The position numbers and the translations under genes are program-made. DNA of 64,000 bases from JANQPX01 sp965204405 (GTDB lineage Bacteria > Pseudomonadota > Alphaproteobacteria > Geminicoccales > Geminicoccaceae): contig CBDBEN010000005.1 in the NCBI GenBank assembly GCA_965204405.1, forward strand, positions 1 through 64,000, given 5' to 3'. Numbering within the stretch: the first letter of the stretch is position 1; every line of letters begins with the position of its first letter. Of this stretch, positions 16,922 to 25,258 are shown piece by piece. Below the pieces are notes generated by a model. That model did not search any database and was not told where the DNA came from. It worked only from the letters and a program-made list of their open reading frames with translations.

Positions 16922-18059
16922 TAGTGGATCAGGTCTAACATAGGATTCCCTTTTGAGATCAGCTGTGCGATTTTGGCGACATGCGAAAAGGGATCCAAAT
17001 TGACGTGAGTTCGGCTGATCGTGCGTGTTTGGCAGCGATCGTGGCGGACCGGAACAGCGCGCAGAAACATGTTTGGCGGGCGTCTATCATCCTGATGACT
17101 GCGGATGGCCTGGGCACGGTCGAGATCATGCGACGGACCGGCAAGTCGAAACCGTCGGTCTGGCGTTGGCAGGAGCGGTTTATGCAGGCCGGGGTCGACG
17201 GACTGTTGCGCGATAAGACGCGACCGTCGCGCATTCCGGCCTTGGCGCAGTCGGTCATCGATCGGGTGGTGGAACGAACCAGGGAGGAGCCGCCGGGCGA
17301 AGTCACCCATTGGACCGCAGCGGCCATGGCCAAGGAGGTCGGGATCAGCATCAGCTCGGTTCAGCGGATCTGGCGGGCGCACAAGCTTCAGCCGCACCGC
17401 ATCAGAACCTTCAAGCTGTCGCGCGATCCGCAGTTTGTCGCCAAGCTGCAGGATATCGTCGGGCTTTATGTTGATCCGCCAGCCCATGCCATCGTGCTTT
17501 CGGTCGACGAGAAATCGCAGATCCAAGCGCTCGACCGCACCCAGACGGGTCTGCCGATAAAGCCCGGACGCTGCGGCACGCTCACCCACGACTACAAGCG
17601 CAACGGCACCACGACCTTGTTTGCCGCCCTCGACGTACTCGAAGGCAAGGTCATTGGGCAATGCATGCAGCGACACCGCCATCAAGAGTTTATCCGCTTT
17701 CTCAATGCCATCGAGGCGAAGGTACCGGCCGGCAAGGTGGTCCATGTCATTCTCGACAACTATGCCACCCACAAGCATCCCAAGGTCATGGCCTGGCTAA
17801 CGCGTCACCCGCGCTTCGCCTTCCATTTCACGCCGACCTCCTGCTCCTGGCTCAATGCGGTCGAAAGCTTCTTCGCCAAGCTCACCAAGCGCCGGCTGAA
17901 ACGTGGCGTCTTCCATTCGATCGTCAACCTCCAGGCTGCCATCAAACGCTTCCTCGAGGAGCACAATGACGACCCCAAACCCTTCGTCTGGACCGCCGAC
18001 CCAGATCGTATCATCGCCGCCGTCAATCGTGGGCATCAAGCGTTAGAACTGATCCACTA
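16922..18059 (+). mobile_element. IS630-family insertion sequence B, intact, TA-flanked
   Basis: Terminal inverted repeats CTAGTGGATCAG-G/T-TCTAAC are found at 16921 and, reversed, at 18060, with a TA at each junction (16922-16923 and 18058-18059). The single transposase gene fills almost all of the element, and its TAG stop lies inside the right terminal repeat. The element landed about 140 bp upstream of the AT-rich OLD-like gene and looks recent. Confidence 0.85.
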
Positions 18060-18060
18060 G
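16981..18060 (+). CDS. IS630-family transposase, full length
   Basis: A 359-residue protein with an N-terminal homeodomain-like helix-turn-helix (ADGLGTVEIMRRTGKSKPSV, then WRWQERFMQAGVDGLLRDKT) followed by a second winged segment (VTHWTAAAMAKEVGISISSV). The DDE domain has all catalytic acids: Asp in IVLSVDEKSQIQALDR, Asp in VHVILDNYATHKH and Glu in SWLNAVESFFAKLTKR. There are no frameshifts or stops. The start ATG at 16981 lies just inside the left terminal repeat. It catalyses cut-and-paste transposition into TA sites. Unlike the IS630 copy at 13.5 kb it is encoded in one frame and belongs to a different subgroup. Confidence 0.92.
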   Translation: MRKGIQIDVSSADRACLAAIVADRNSAQKHVWRASIILMTADGLGTVEIMRRTGKSKPSVWRWQERFMQAGVDGLLRDKTRPSRIPALAQSVIDRVVERTREEPPGEVTHWTAAAMAKEVGISISSVQRIWRAHKLQPHRIRTFKLSRDPQFVAKLQDIVGLYVDPPAHAIVLSVDEKSQIQALDRTQTGLPIKPGRCGTLTHDYKRNGTTTLFAALDVLEGKVIGQCMQRHRHQEFIRFLNAIEAKVPAGKVVHVILDNYATHKHPKVMAWLTRHPRFAFHFTPTSCSWLNAVESFFAKLTKRRLKRGVFHSIVNLQAAIKRFLEEHNDDPKPFVWTADPDRIIAAVNRGHQALELIH

Positions 18061-18295
18061 TGGTATGAACACATCACTTGGTTCCCTCTGCCTTCGCCAA
18101 GATCGACGGTATGCAGCCATTTTCTGAGGATGCCGAAGAAATCTTCGGTTTCAGTCATAAAACTAGGAACAGGCAGAAGCCTGCCCTATTAGAAAAAACC
18201 ACTGCCTAACGAGCCTATCCGTAAACGGCGCTGACACTGATTGTAGCAACTGGCGCGAAAGCGGCCAGATGCGTTCCCATCATGACGGGCTTCGT

Positions 18296-18841
18296 TTAGG
18301 GGAAAATGATGATCGTCGTGCCATCATCGACGAGCGACCAGATATCATCCATTTCCTTATTGGTGACGGCAATGCAGCCATTGGTCCAATCATTGCTCGG
18401 ATGGCCGACCGCATCGGCCCCTCTGCCATTGGGTAGGCCGTGGATCATGATCATGCCGCCTGGTGTCTTGCCCCAGCGCCTGGCGGTCTCCTGATCTTCT
18501 TCCTTCGGATATGACACATGCATTGATCGATAAAACTGACTAGAAGAGTTGCGCCAATCCAGCGTATAGACGCCCTCGGGCGTGCGGCCATCGCCTTCGA
18601 TGCGTTTGTGCCCTTCCGGCTCCGGGCCCAAGGCCACATTGAAACTGCGAATCACATGTCCGTTGCTTTTGAGCTGGAGAAGACGATCGCGCTTGTAGAT
18701 CACGACCAGGTCGACCTTGCTTTGGGCAATGTAGGGAAGTTGGGCCAATGCGGGCGGCTGCGGAGCCAAGATCACAACCAACAGAATGAGACTGAAAACC
18801 AGACGTGCCTTGTGGGCAAGATTGGCTGGAAACGCTAACAT
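18296..18841 (-). CDS. L,D-transpeptidase (YkuD domain), secreted
   Basis: A protein of about 181 residues. The start MLAFPANLAHKARLVFSLIL at 18841 gives a signal peptide ending around PPALA; longer readings run antisense to the divergent gene and are not credible. The YkuD catalytic motif is complete: His in MIMIHGLPNG, then TNGCIAVTNKEMD with the nucleophilic Cys. The preceding DGRTPEGVYTLDWRNSSSQF is the usual substrate-groove strand. Such enzymes form 3-3 cross-links in peptidoglycan or attach proteins to it. A second L,D-transpeptidase gene starts 90 bp away in the opposite direction, and a Lpp-like lipoprotein lies nearby. Confidence 0.88.
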   Translation of the reverse strand: MLAFPANLAHKARLVFSLILLVVILAPQPPALAQLPYIAQSKVDLVVIYKRDRLLQLKSNGHVIRSFNVALGPEPEGHKRIEGDGRTPEGVYTLDWRNSSSQFYRSMHVSYPKEEDQETARRWGKTPGGMIMIHGLPNGRGADAVGHPSNDWTNGCIAVTNKEMDDIWSLVDDGTTIIIFP

Positions 18842-18931
18842 TCGTCCGTTGCACCCTTGTTGAAGCCGGATGCAGTGTAAATTGCTGGACCGCATTGGCA
18901 AGCAGGCATGGGATGAAAAACAATTAACGAG

Positions 18932-19873
18932 ATGGTGATGGACGACCGAGATCTCCCCTGGACCAAAAGACACCCGACGGTGGCAATGTGCTTGGTAGGC
19001 GTTTGGTTTTCGAGTGGGTGCAACCTGGACGCGCTCCTCGATGCGCAGGGAGATCTGCGCGAGACATCGAGCTATCAAGCAAGCTATGACGACACGCTGC
19101 TCGACCTCGCACGGCAGCACAAGCTTGGCTATGTCGAAATGGTTGCAGCCAATCCAGGCACCGATCCATGGGTTCCTGGGGATGGTACGGATGTCGTCCT
19201 GCCGACGATCCATCTGATGCCCAATCTCGACGACGCCGAGCCCGAAGGGATCATCATCAACCTTGCCGACATGCGCCTCTATTACTTCGAGGAAAAGGGG
19301 GCCGCACCGCGATCCTTTCCGATCGGCATCGGGCGGGACGGGCTGGGAACGCCGACGGGCGTAACCAAAGTCACCGCTAAACGCGTCGATCCAAGCTGGC
19401 GTCCAACAAAGCGCATGCGGCGGGAAGATCCGGAGCTTCCGGAAGTCGTTCCTGCTGGGCCGGAGAATCCTCTGGGCTCGCGGGCAATGTATTTGGGCTG
19501 GCCGCAATATCTGATCCATGGGACCAACAAGCCCTGGGGCGTCGGGCGTCGTGTGAGCAGCGGATGTGTCCGAATGTATCCTGAAGATGTGGAAGCGCTT
19601 TTCGAAATGGTCAAAATCGACACCAAGGTCACGGTGATCGATCAGCCGATCAAATTCGGCTGGATCGGGGACGAGCTCTATATGGAAGCACATCCCACCC
19701 AGCAGCAGGCTGACCAGCTCGAAGCGAAAGGAGACTTCGATAGGCTCTTGGACAGCAGCGTGGTCGATCAGATCAACGCGGTTGCGGGCGAGCATCGCGG
19801 CCGCCTTGATTGGAGTGGCATCCGGCGGGCAACGATCGAGCGGCGTGGCTACCCTGTACGGGTCACACGTTAG
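18932..19873 (+). CDS. L,D-transpeptidase with LysM-like N-terminus, probable lipoprotein
   Basis: A 313-residue protein of the ErfK/YbiS/YcfS/YnhG type. The N-terminus has a hydrophobic stretch ending GVWFSSGCNLD, a possible lipobox with Cys near residue 30. Residues about 45-95 (SYDDTLLDLARQHKLGYVEM, NPGTDPWVPG) form a LysM-like module, as in YbiS-type enzymes. The YkuD domain follows with His in QYLIHGTNKPWGVG and the nucleophile in RRVSSGCVRMYPEDVEALF. In enterobacteria this subtype attaches Braun lipoprotein to peptidoglycan. The presence of an Lpp-like gene 0.4 kb downstream makes that role plausible here. It shares a short divergent promoter region with the other L,D-transpeptidase. 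Confidence 0.88.
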   Translation: MVMDDRDLPWTKRHPTVAMCLVGVWFSSGCNLDALLDAQGDLRETSSYQASYDDTLLDLARQHKLGYVEMVAANPGTDPWVPGDGTDVVLPTIHLMPNLDDAEPEGIIINLADMRLYYFEEKGAAPRSFPIGIGRDGLGTPTGVTKVTAKRVDPSWRPTKRMRREDPELPEVVPAGPENPLGSRAMYLGWPQYLIHGTNKPWGVGRRVSSGCVRMYPEDVEALFEMVKIDTKVTVIDQPIKFGWIGDELYMEAHPTQQQADQLEAKGDFDRLLDSSVVDQINAVAGEHRGRLDWSGIRRATIERRGYPVRVTR

Positions 19874-20255
19874 AACGAGACTCCCGGTCGTTCCGGACCA
19901 TCGCCTAATCCAAGCGTAGCCCGACTTCAAAGGGTGCAATGATTAACATTCTCGGCAACGGGCCGAACTTCCCCTCCCTCAGCCAAAGTCTTCGAGGCCA
20001 TTGACTGAGGGAAAGGCAGATCACATCAATCTATTCCGATATTAGAGACCCCGGTACGCGACCGATAGTCAAAAACTACAGCATGCGGATAGCCGCAAAC
20101 TTTGGACAGCCGACTGTCCAATGAGCCCTGCAGAACTTGCTCAAACCCCGTTCCTAGCGGGCACCCACCCTTGCTGTCTGAAAGGGAAGCGCGTGGAAAA
20201 TCAAGAGGTTGAGCGTATCTTTTGGATAAGGATCTATTCAAGATGCGCTTTGGAG
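19874..20255. other. Non-coding gap between convergent envelope genes
   Basis: No sustained reading frame or RNA gene was recognised. This stretch separates the 3' ends of the L,D-transpeptidase gene and the Lpp-like gene, so it probably contains transcription terminators, but no classic hairpin followed by T residues was found. Confidence 0.4.
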
Positions 20256-20552
20256 CTATTTGCGCAAGCCTTCCTGGGCGATCCTGTTCGATTTTTCGGC
20301 CGAATCGGCGGCTGATGCAGCAGCATCTTCCGCTCGCTGAGCAGCGGCTGCTGCCCGGTCGGCAGCCTCGGCGGCGCGGTCTGCGGCTGCCGTTGTCTTG
20401 GTAAGCGTCTCCTCGGCAGCGGCCTGAGCGGCCTGTTCCGCTGCGCGCTTCTTGGCAGCATCCGACGATGATGAACAAGCCGAAAGCATCGCGGCGAGAC
20501 TAACAGCCAAAGCGCCGGCTTGAAGATGTCTTGCAAAACCAGTCATACGCAC
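20256..20552 (-). CDS. Small alanine-rich lipoprotein resembling Braun lipoprotein
   Basis: A 98-residue protein with a lipoprotein signal (AVSLAAMLSAC; lipidated Cys26). The mature 73 residues are almost wholly helical, with Ala heptads (AAADRAAEAADRAAAAAQRA) that would form a coiled coil, and end in EGLRK. A small helical lipoprotein with a C-terminal lysine is the design of Braun lipoprotein, whose last Lys is joined to peptidoglycan by L,D-transpeptidases. Two such enzymes lie beside this gene. No sequence identity to enterobacterial Lpp is claimed; the likeness is architectural. Alaphaproteobacterial relatives of this kind are usually annotated only as hypothetical. Confidence 0.7.
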   Translation of the reverse strand: MRMTGFARHLQAGALAVSLAAMLSACSSSSDAAKKRAAEQAAQAAAEETLTKTTAAADRAAEAADRAAAAAQRAEDAAASAADSAEKSNRIAQEGLRK

Positions 20553-20703
20553 CTCGTTTGATGGTATCCGATCTAAAGCCGGCTGATGTTATGCCAGACG
20601 TCGGGACAGCAACAGCCCTAAACGGGTGCCACTCACCTGCGAGTTTCTTTTGTGACTGAATTGACACGCACCGATCGAATGCGCGGGCGACCGATCTGCT
20701 GTC

Positions 20704-21246
20704 CTACCATGCGCGGATGGGGCCGGTATCGAGGTGAATGAAATCCGATTCGGGATAGTAGCCGACCCCGCCTTTCGACATCGAAAGAGCCACGTCCCGG
20801 ATGCCAACTGTCGATATCCCCGGAAGCCTTATGTCGATGGCCTGTCCGCGCATATGGAAGCTGTTCGGCGAAACTTTCTCGCTTCGGGCAGCCAGCATCG
20901 CATTGGTGGCCGGTGTTCTGTAGCCGGAGATAACGTTGATCGGCCCGCTGACATCAATGTTGCTGCGCAGGTGATGCACGATATTCAAGAGCGTGGGATC
21001 AATCGGTTTGATACCCCCAGTTCGAAAATCCCTTAGATGATAGCTGATCTGCGCAAGGCCTTCGGGCAGATAGGCACCGTCGCGCCAGTAGACTGCCTTG
21101 AGCGTCTCCTTCGTATGCAAATTGTAAAAATGAAGCTCGCGTGCCGCCATCGACGGGTAGCTCAGTGAAAGGGCATGGGAGGTAGAAGCCAGTGCAAAGG
21201 AGCCAACTGCCGACAGGCCAAGAAAATGGCGGCGACTTAACGGCAT
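20704..21246 (-). CDS. DUF882 (YcbK-like, peptidase M15 fold) protein, Tat-exported
   Basis: A 180-residue protein beginning MPLSRRHFLGLSAVGSFALA, a Tat signal (S-R-R-x-F-L-G). The mature part holds the DUF882 pattern: INVISGYRTPATNAMLAARS, SFHMRGQAIDIRLPG with metal-ligand His and Asp residues, and DFIHLDTGPIRAW with the last His. These are the zinc ligands of the M15 D-Ala-D-Ala carboxypeptidase fold. The family is periplasmic and associated with peptidoglycan. Its position next to two L,D-transpeptidases and an Lpp-like protein supports a cell-wall role. The longer reading from 21372 lacks a sensible N-terminus. Confidence 0.85.
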   Translation of the reverse strand: MPLSRRHFLGLSAVGSFALASTSHALSLSYPSMAARELHFYNLHTKETLKAVYWRDGAYLPEGLAQISYHLRDFRTGGIKPIDPTLLNIVHHLRSNIDVSGPINVISGYRTPATNAMLAARSEKVSPNSFHMRGQAIDIRLPGISTVGIRDVALSMSKGGVGYYPESDFIHLDTGPIRAW

Positions 21247-21646
21247 AGTTTTTGACGTACAGAACTGCACGCCTTGTCTCCTGTCTGGCGGCTGTCGATC
21301 TCGTGGCGCGAAGGAGTCTTTTACGTGTTCAAGGCTCAAGAAACCAGTCCTATTCCCGATAACGTCTTGCAAAAAATGGCAAATACCAACTGAAGGGCGA
21401 GCTGTCTTAATTTGTTGTCAGCCATCGAGTGACTATTGCTGCCGTCCTACTCCAGGTTTAATCGCAAGGTGGTTATGTACAATTACACTTTCAAGGGGGA
21501 GGTGAACGATAATCAGCCTCTGTAATCTTTTCCCTCATAACACCCCAGAAACAGGGTAGCCTTCATGGGATTCCCATATGGCGGTTCGCCCTTTCGATCT
21601 TTAGGGATGACTGAGCACAGGAATCCTTAAGGTGAGGGTAAGGTGA
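21247..21646. other. Non-coding stretch before the IS5-type remnant
   Basis: No reading frame of note. The part nearest 21246 must hold the promoter of the DUF882 gene. The remainder up to the repeat boundary at 21647 shows nothing recognisable. Confidence 0.4.
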
Positions 21647-22300
21647 CGCATTGGTGCATGAAATTCGTCTCTATGGCAAAGAGGCTTTCGAGTTTACTCT
21701 CACCATCCGAGATAGCCTGCTCATCTTGCATAAGTAGAGCGCCGCCCGCCGTCACCATATCCCCAGGGTCCGCTATGCGGTGAAGAACTGACCTGAGTAT
21801 GAAGCCTAGTTGCGTCAGCATGGCGATCTTCGGATCTGGATTGCCGACGACGTGGCGGATCATTGGATGGTTGCCGGCAAGTGTACGCCGAAGGGTGATC
21901 CGACGTATCAGCTTTTCATTCAGCGCCCGTCAAGCCTGCCTCTGCCGGAAGTGATCGTGCCGCCGCGAGGCGCAGGTTTTGGTCTCGCCAAGGCCGATGA
22001 TCTGCTGCGCCAAAGGGACCGCCATGTCCAAGCGATCCAGGATCGAGGCCGCATGGCCTGGCAGAAATTATCAGGCTACAATCGACGTGCCTTGGTCGAA
22101 GCGACAAGGTCCTGTTGCATACGGATTATCGGCCCCGGCTTGCGATCCCGTGAACTGGAGATCCGGAAGACCGAGGCGATGATGGGAATCGATATTCTCA
22201 ACCATATGTTCAGCCTCGGCAGGCCTATGGCCAACGGATCGGATGAAACAAGAAAATCCGGGACAAAGGCACAAGCCAACGCCTTTAGGGCAACTGAACA
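21647..22300 (+). repeat. 654-bp duplicated IS5-type transposase remnant, copy 1
   Basis: This segment matches 49985-50638 base for base at the positions compared, without gaps, except T at 21769 against C at 50107. The + frame within it, RDRHVQAIQDRGRMAWQKLS followed by GYNRRALVEATRSCCIRIIG and EAMMGIDILNHMFSLG, is the C-terminal part of an IS5-family transposase. The catalytic N-terminal half is missing or scrambled. Near-identity of a defective fragment at two sites implies recent duplication or movement. Confidence 0.8.
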
Positions 22301-22319
22301 GAATATGTCTTGAACCAGA

Positions 22320-23021
22320 TCAGGCCGATACGCGTTTACCATGACTCATGCAGGCAGCTTCGGCGAGGTCGACGACCCAATCGGTGCGGCTCATGGGCGA
22401 TGGCAGCTCGTCCTTGTTCTCGCCCGGATAGGCTTTTGCGCGAAGGCGTGTGCGCATAGGCCCGGGGTCGAAAAGGTTCACGCGGATGCCGGTGCTCGCA
22501 GTCTCAGCGGCATAGGTCAGGACAAGAGATTCGAGCGCCGCTTTGCCTGCCGCATAGGCACCCCAGAAGGGCTTCGGCTTTGAGGCAACATCGGCAGTCA
22601 CGAACACCACCCTTCCAGCGTCTGACGCGCGCAGCAAAGGATCGAAGGAACGGATGAGACGATAGTTGGTTGTTGCGATAAGCGCCATCGACTGCTCGAA
22701 GGCCTTCGGGTCGGTATGGGCAAGTGGCGACAATGGGGCAAGTTCGGCGGCGTTGCCAATGAGGATATCCAGATGCCCGAAGCGTTTTGCGATGGCGCCG
22801 CCAAGCTCGTCGATCGCAGCGCCGTTGGTTAGATCCTGCGGCACCAAGGTCGCTTCGCCGCCAGCCGCCCTGACCCGGTCGTCGATTTCTTCGAGACCGC
22901 CGGTGGTGCGCGCAACCAGGATCAGCCTCGCGCCCTCCTTGGCGAAGCGCTCCGCAAGGGCGGCGCCGAAACCGCGCGAGGCACCGGTGATCAGGGCAAG
23001 GCGTCCTTCAAGGCGGCCCAA
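22320..23021 (-). CDS. Short-chain dehydrogenase/reductase
   Basis: A 233-residue NAD(P)-dependent oxidoreductase. The cofactor motif TGASRGFGAALAERFAKEGA lies at residues 13-32, the structural NAA motif follows in ILIGNAAELAPL, and the catalytic Tyr and Lys are in WGAYAAGKAALESL. The usual catalytic Ser is replaced in context by VVFVTADVASK, where the position is a Thr or Ser. The C-terminal FDPGPMRTRLRAKAYPGEN resembles the YciK/FabG-like group found next to purF in many alphaproteobacteria. The substrate is unknown. It follows purF after 2 bp on the same strand, so the two are probably co-transcribed. Confidence 0.88.
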   Translation of the reverse strand: MGRLEGRLALITGASRGFGAALAERFAKEGARLILVARTTGGLEEIDDRVRAAGGEATLVPQDLTNGAAIDELGGAIAKRFGHLDILIGNAAELAPLSPLAHTDPKAFEQSMALIATTNYRLIRSFDPLLRASDAGRVVFVTADVASKPKPFWGAYAAGKAALESLVLTYAAETASTGIRVNLFDPGPMRTRLRAKAYPGENKDELPSPMSRTDWVVDLAEAACMSHGKRVSA

Positions 23022-23023
23022 CG

Positions 23024-24487
23024 CTAAGCGTCCTCAAGCATCAAGGTCAACTGATCCGTCGCCTGGCCATTGCCGACATCTTCCAGCTCGGTCGGATAGT
23101 CGCCGCTGAAGCAGGCATCACAGAACTGAGGCACCGCCTCGTTCCTTGCATCGCTGCCGACCGCCCGATAGAGCCCGTCGAGAGACAAGAACCCGAGGCT
23201 GTCGACGCCGATGATCCCGGCCATCTCGGCAAGGCTGTTCTGGGCGGCGAGCAGCTCCGAGCGTTCCGGCGTATCGACACCATAGTAGCAGGAAAATTCG
23301 GTCGGCGGGCTTGCAATCCGCATATGCACTTCCTTCGCACCGGACTGACGGATCATGCTGACGATCTTGGTGGACGTGGTGCCGCGAACGATACTGTCGT
23401 CAATCAGGACGACCCGCTTGCCTTCGACCGTCGCACGGTTGGCATTGTGCTTCAGCTTGACGCCGAAATGCCGGATCTTGTCCGAGGGCTCGATGAAGGT
23501 CCTGCCGACATAATGGTTGCGGATGATGCCCAGCTCGAACGGCAAGCCAGCGGCTTGAGCGTAACCGATCGCTGCCGGCACGCCGCTGTCGGGCACGGGA
23601 ATAACGATGTCGGCCGGGGCGGCGTTTTCGGCCGCAAGTTCGGCACCGATGCGCTTTCGAACCTCATACACGCTTTCATCTTCGACCATGCTGTCGGGTC
23701 GTGCGAAATAGACATATTCGAAGATGCAAAAACGCGAAGGTCGGGGCGCAAATAGCTGGCGGCTCTCAACCCCGTCCTTGGTGATGATCACCATCTCGCC
23801 GGGCTTGATATCACGGATGAGGGTGGCGCCCATGATATCGAGAGCGCAGCTTTCGGACGTCAGGATCATTGAGCCGTCGAGTTCGCCCAGGACCAGGGGA
23901 CGGACGCCCAAAGGGTCACGCACGCCGAGCAGCATATCCGACGTCATCGCGACCAGGGCATAGGCCCCCTGGACATGCTGCAGCGCATCGCTCAGGCGGT
24001 CTACCACGCTAGGCTTGCGCGACTTGGCGACCAGATGAATGATCACCTCGGTGTCGGAGGTGGTCTGAAACAGGCAGCCCCGAGTGACCAGGCGCTGACG
24101 GAGGCTGACGGCGTTGGTGAGATTGCCGTTATGGGCAAGCGCAAAACCGCCGAACGCAAAGTCGCCGAAGAGCGGCTGGACGTTCCGCATGCGGTCCCCG
24201 CCGGAGGTGGAATAGCGGTTATGTCCAAGCGCCAGCGAACCGGGCAGGTTGGCGATTACATCCTCGCTGCTGAAATTGTCCCCGACTAGGCCGAGCGCCC
24301 GGTGGCTGTAGAAGCTTTCACCGTTCGTGGTGACGATGCCAGCGCCTTCCTGGCCCCGGTGCTGCAGGGCATGAAGGCCAAGCACCGTATGTGCGGCAGC
24401 CTCGACATCGCCGATAATGCCGAAGACGCCGCATTCCTCATGCAGCTCATCGTCGTCACCAGCGCCACGTTGCCAGATAGTGGTCAT
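23024..24487 (-). CDS. purF: Amidophosphoribosyltransferase
   Basis: A 487-residue enzyme for the first committed step of purine synthesis, making phosphoribosylamine from PRPP and glutamine. The N-terminal nucleophile hydrolase domain begins after a short propeptide: HEECGVFGIIG puts the catalytic Cys at residue 19, and HNRYSTSG and AHNGNLTN are glutaminase motifs. The PRPP-binding motif RVVLIDDSIVRGTTS is in the C-terminal phosphoribosyltransferase domain. The Cys set expected of the Fe-S or Bacillus-type enzymes includes FCDACFSGDYP. It lies 41 bp downstream of cvpA, the usual arrangement, and just upstream of an SDR gene. Confidence 0.97.
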   Translation of the reverse strand: MTTIWQRGAGDDDELHEECGVFGIIGDVEAAAHTVLGLHALQHRGQEGAGIVTTNGESFYSHRALGLVGDNFSSEDVIANLPGSLALGHNRYSTSGGDRMRNVQPLFGDFAFGGFALAHNGNLTNAVSLRQRLVTRGCLFQTTSDTEVIIHLVAKSRKPSVVDRLSDALQHVQGAYALVAMTSDMLLGVRDPLGVRPLVLGELDGSMILTSESCALDIMGATLIRDIKPGEMVIITKDGVESRQLFAPRPSRFCIFEYVYFARPDSMVEDESVYEVRKRIGAELAAENAAPADIVIPVPDSGVPAAIGYAQAAGLPFELGIIRNHYVGRTFIEPSDKIRHFGVKLKHNANRATVEGKRVVLIDDSIVRGTTSTKIVSMIRQSGAKEVHMRIASPPTEFSCYYGVDTPERSELLAAQNSLAEMAGIIGVDSLGFLSLDGLYRAVGSDARNEAVPQFCDACFSGDYPTELEDVGNGQATDQLTLMLEDA

Positions 24488-24528
24488 CGCCCAATCCTGG
24501 TCATCGATGGACCCAGCCTTTTTGTTTG

Positions 24529-25155
24529 TCAGTCGACGCCGAATGGCGGCTCCTCAGAGAGATGCCTCTCGATAGCCTCTGCGGCCGCTTCCGGCAAGGT
24601 GTCAGCCGATGCAGGCGCGCTGCCGAGGGCACGATCCGGCAGATCACCCCATGTCTCTGCCGACAATATGTCCTCCGGCACCCATCCTGCCAAGAGTTCG
24701 GCACCATCCTGGACGTAGGGAAGAAGCTGCGCGTCCTGGATCCAGATGGGGTGGTTCTCCGGCTCATTGATCAGGCTGAGCCCGATATAGGCAACACTGA
24801 CCACGGCACCACCGCGGAGAAGCCCATAGCCTGCGCCCATTAGGTGATCGACCGATCCGAACACGCCGCGGGGCATGGCGTCGGCGATCACCATGGCGAC
24901 GATCTTGAGGCAGACCAGCGGCACCACGAACACGACGATCAGGGCCGCCGCGTCACCGATCCAGACATTGGAAATATACTGACCTATGGGATCGCGAACA
25001 TGGGGAAAGGCAATGTAGGCGATCGCAGCCGCGATCACCCAGACCACGATCGAGAGGCTCTCGCGAACCAGGCCGCGGGCAAGGGCCAAAAGCGCAGACA
25101 CACCAACCACGAAAAGCACGGCCATGTCGAAGACCGTCAAGGACATATCTTCCAT
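24529..25155 (-). CDS. cvpA: CvpA family membrane protein
   Basis: A protein of about 208 residues with four hydrophobic helices: TVFDMAVLFVVGVSALLALA, SIVVWVIAAAIAYIAF, AALIVVFVVPLVCLKIVAMV and a glycine-rich GAGYGLLRGGAVVSVAYIGL. The motif F-D-x-x-V, R-G-L-V-R-E near residue 30 and M-G-A-G-Y-G-L-L-R-G near residue 105 identify CvpA. It is needed for colicin V production in E. coli and has been linked to envelope homeostasis; its exact function is unresolved. Direct linkage to purF is conserved across proteobacteria. The C-terminus (EEPPFGVD) is acidic and variable. The start could also be Met5. Confidence 0.93.
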   Translation of the reverse strand: MEDMSLTVFDMAVLFVVGVSALLALARGLVRESLSIVVWVIAAAIAYIAFPHVRDPIGQYISNVWIGDAAALIVVFVVPLVCLKIVAMVIADAMPRGVFGSVDHLMGAGYGLLRGGAVVSVAYIGLSLINEPENHPIWIQDAQLLPYVQDGAELLAGWVPEDILSAETWGDLPDRALGSAPASADTLPEAAAEAIERHLSEEPPFGVD

Positions 25156-25258
25156 CAATCAACCTACCGCTTAGTGTACCGACGCATTCACGGGCTTTCA
25201 TTGTCGGCACACCAGCTCATTGGTTTTGCATCAGTTTGATCAGACCTGGCCGGTCCGC

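Noticed and set aside
18842..19939. Long minus-strand frame extending the first L,D-transpeptidase to 547 residues
   Set aside because: The extra 360 residues are antisense to the well-supported second L,D-transpeptidase and have no signal peptide or family; the signal peptide starts at 18841.
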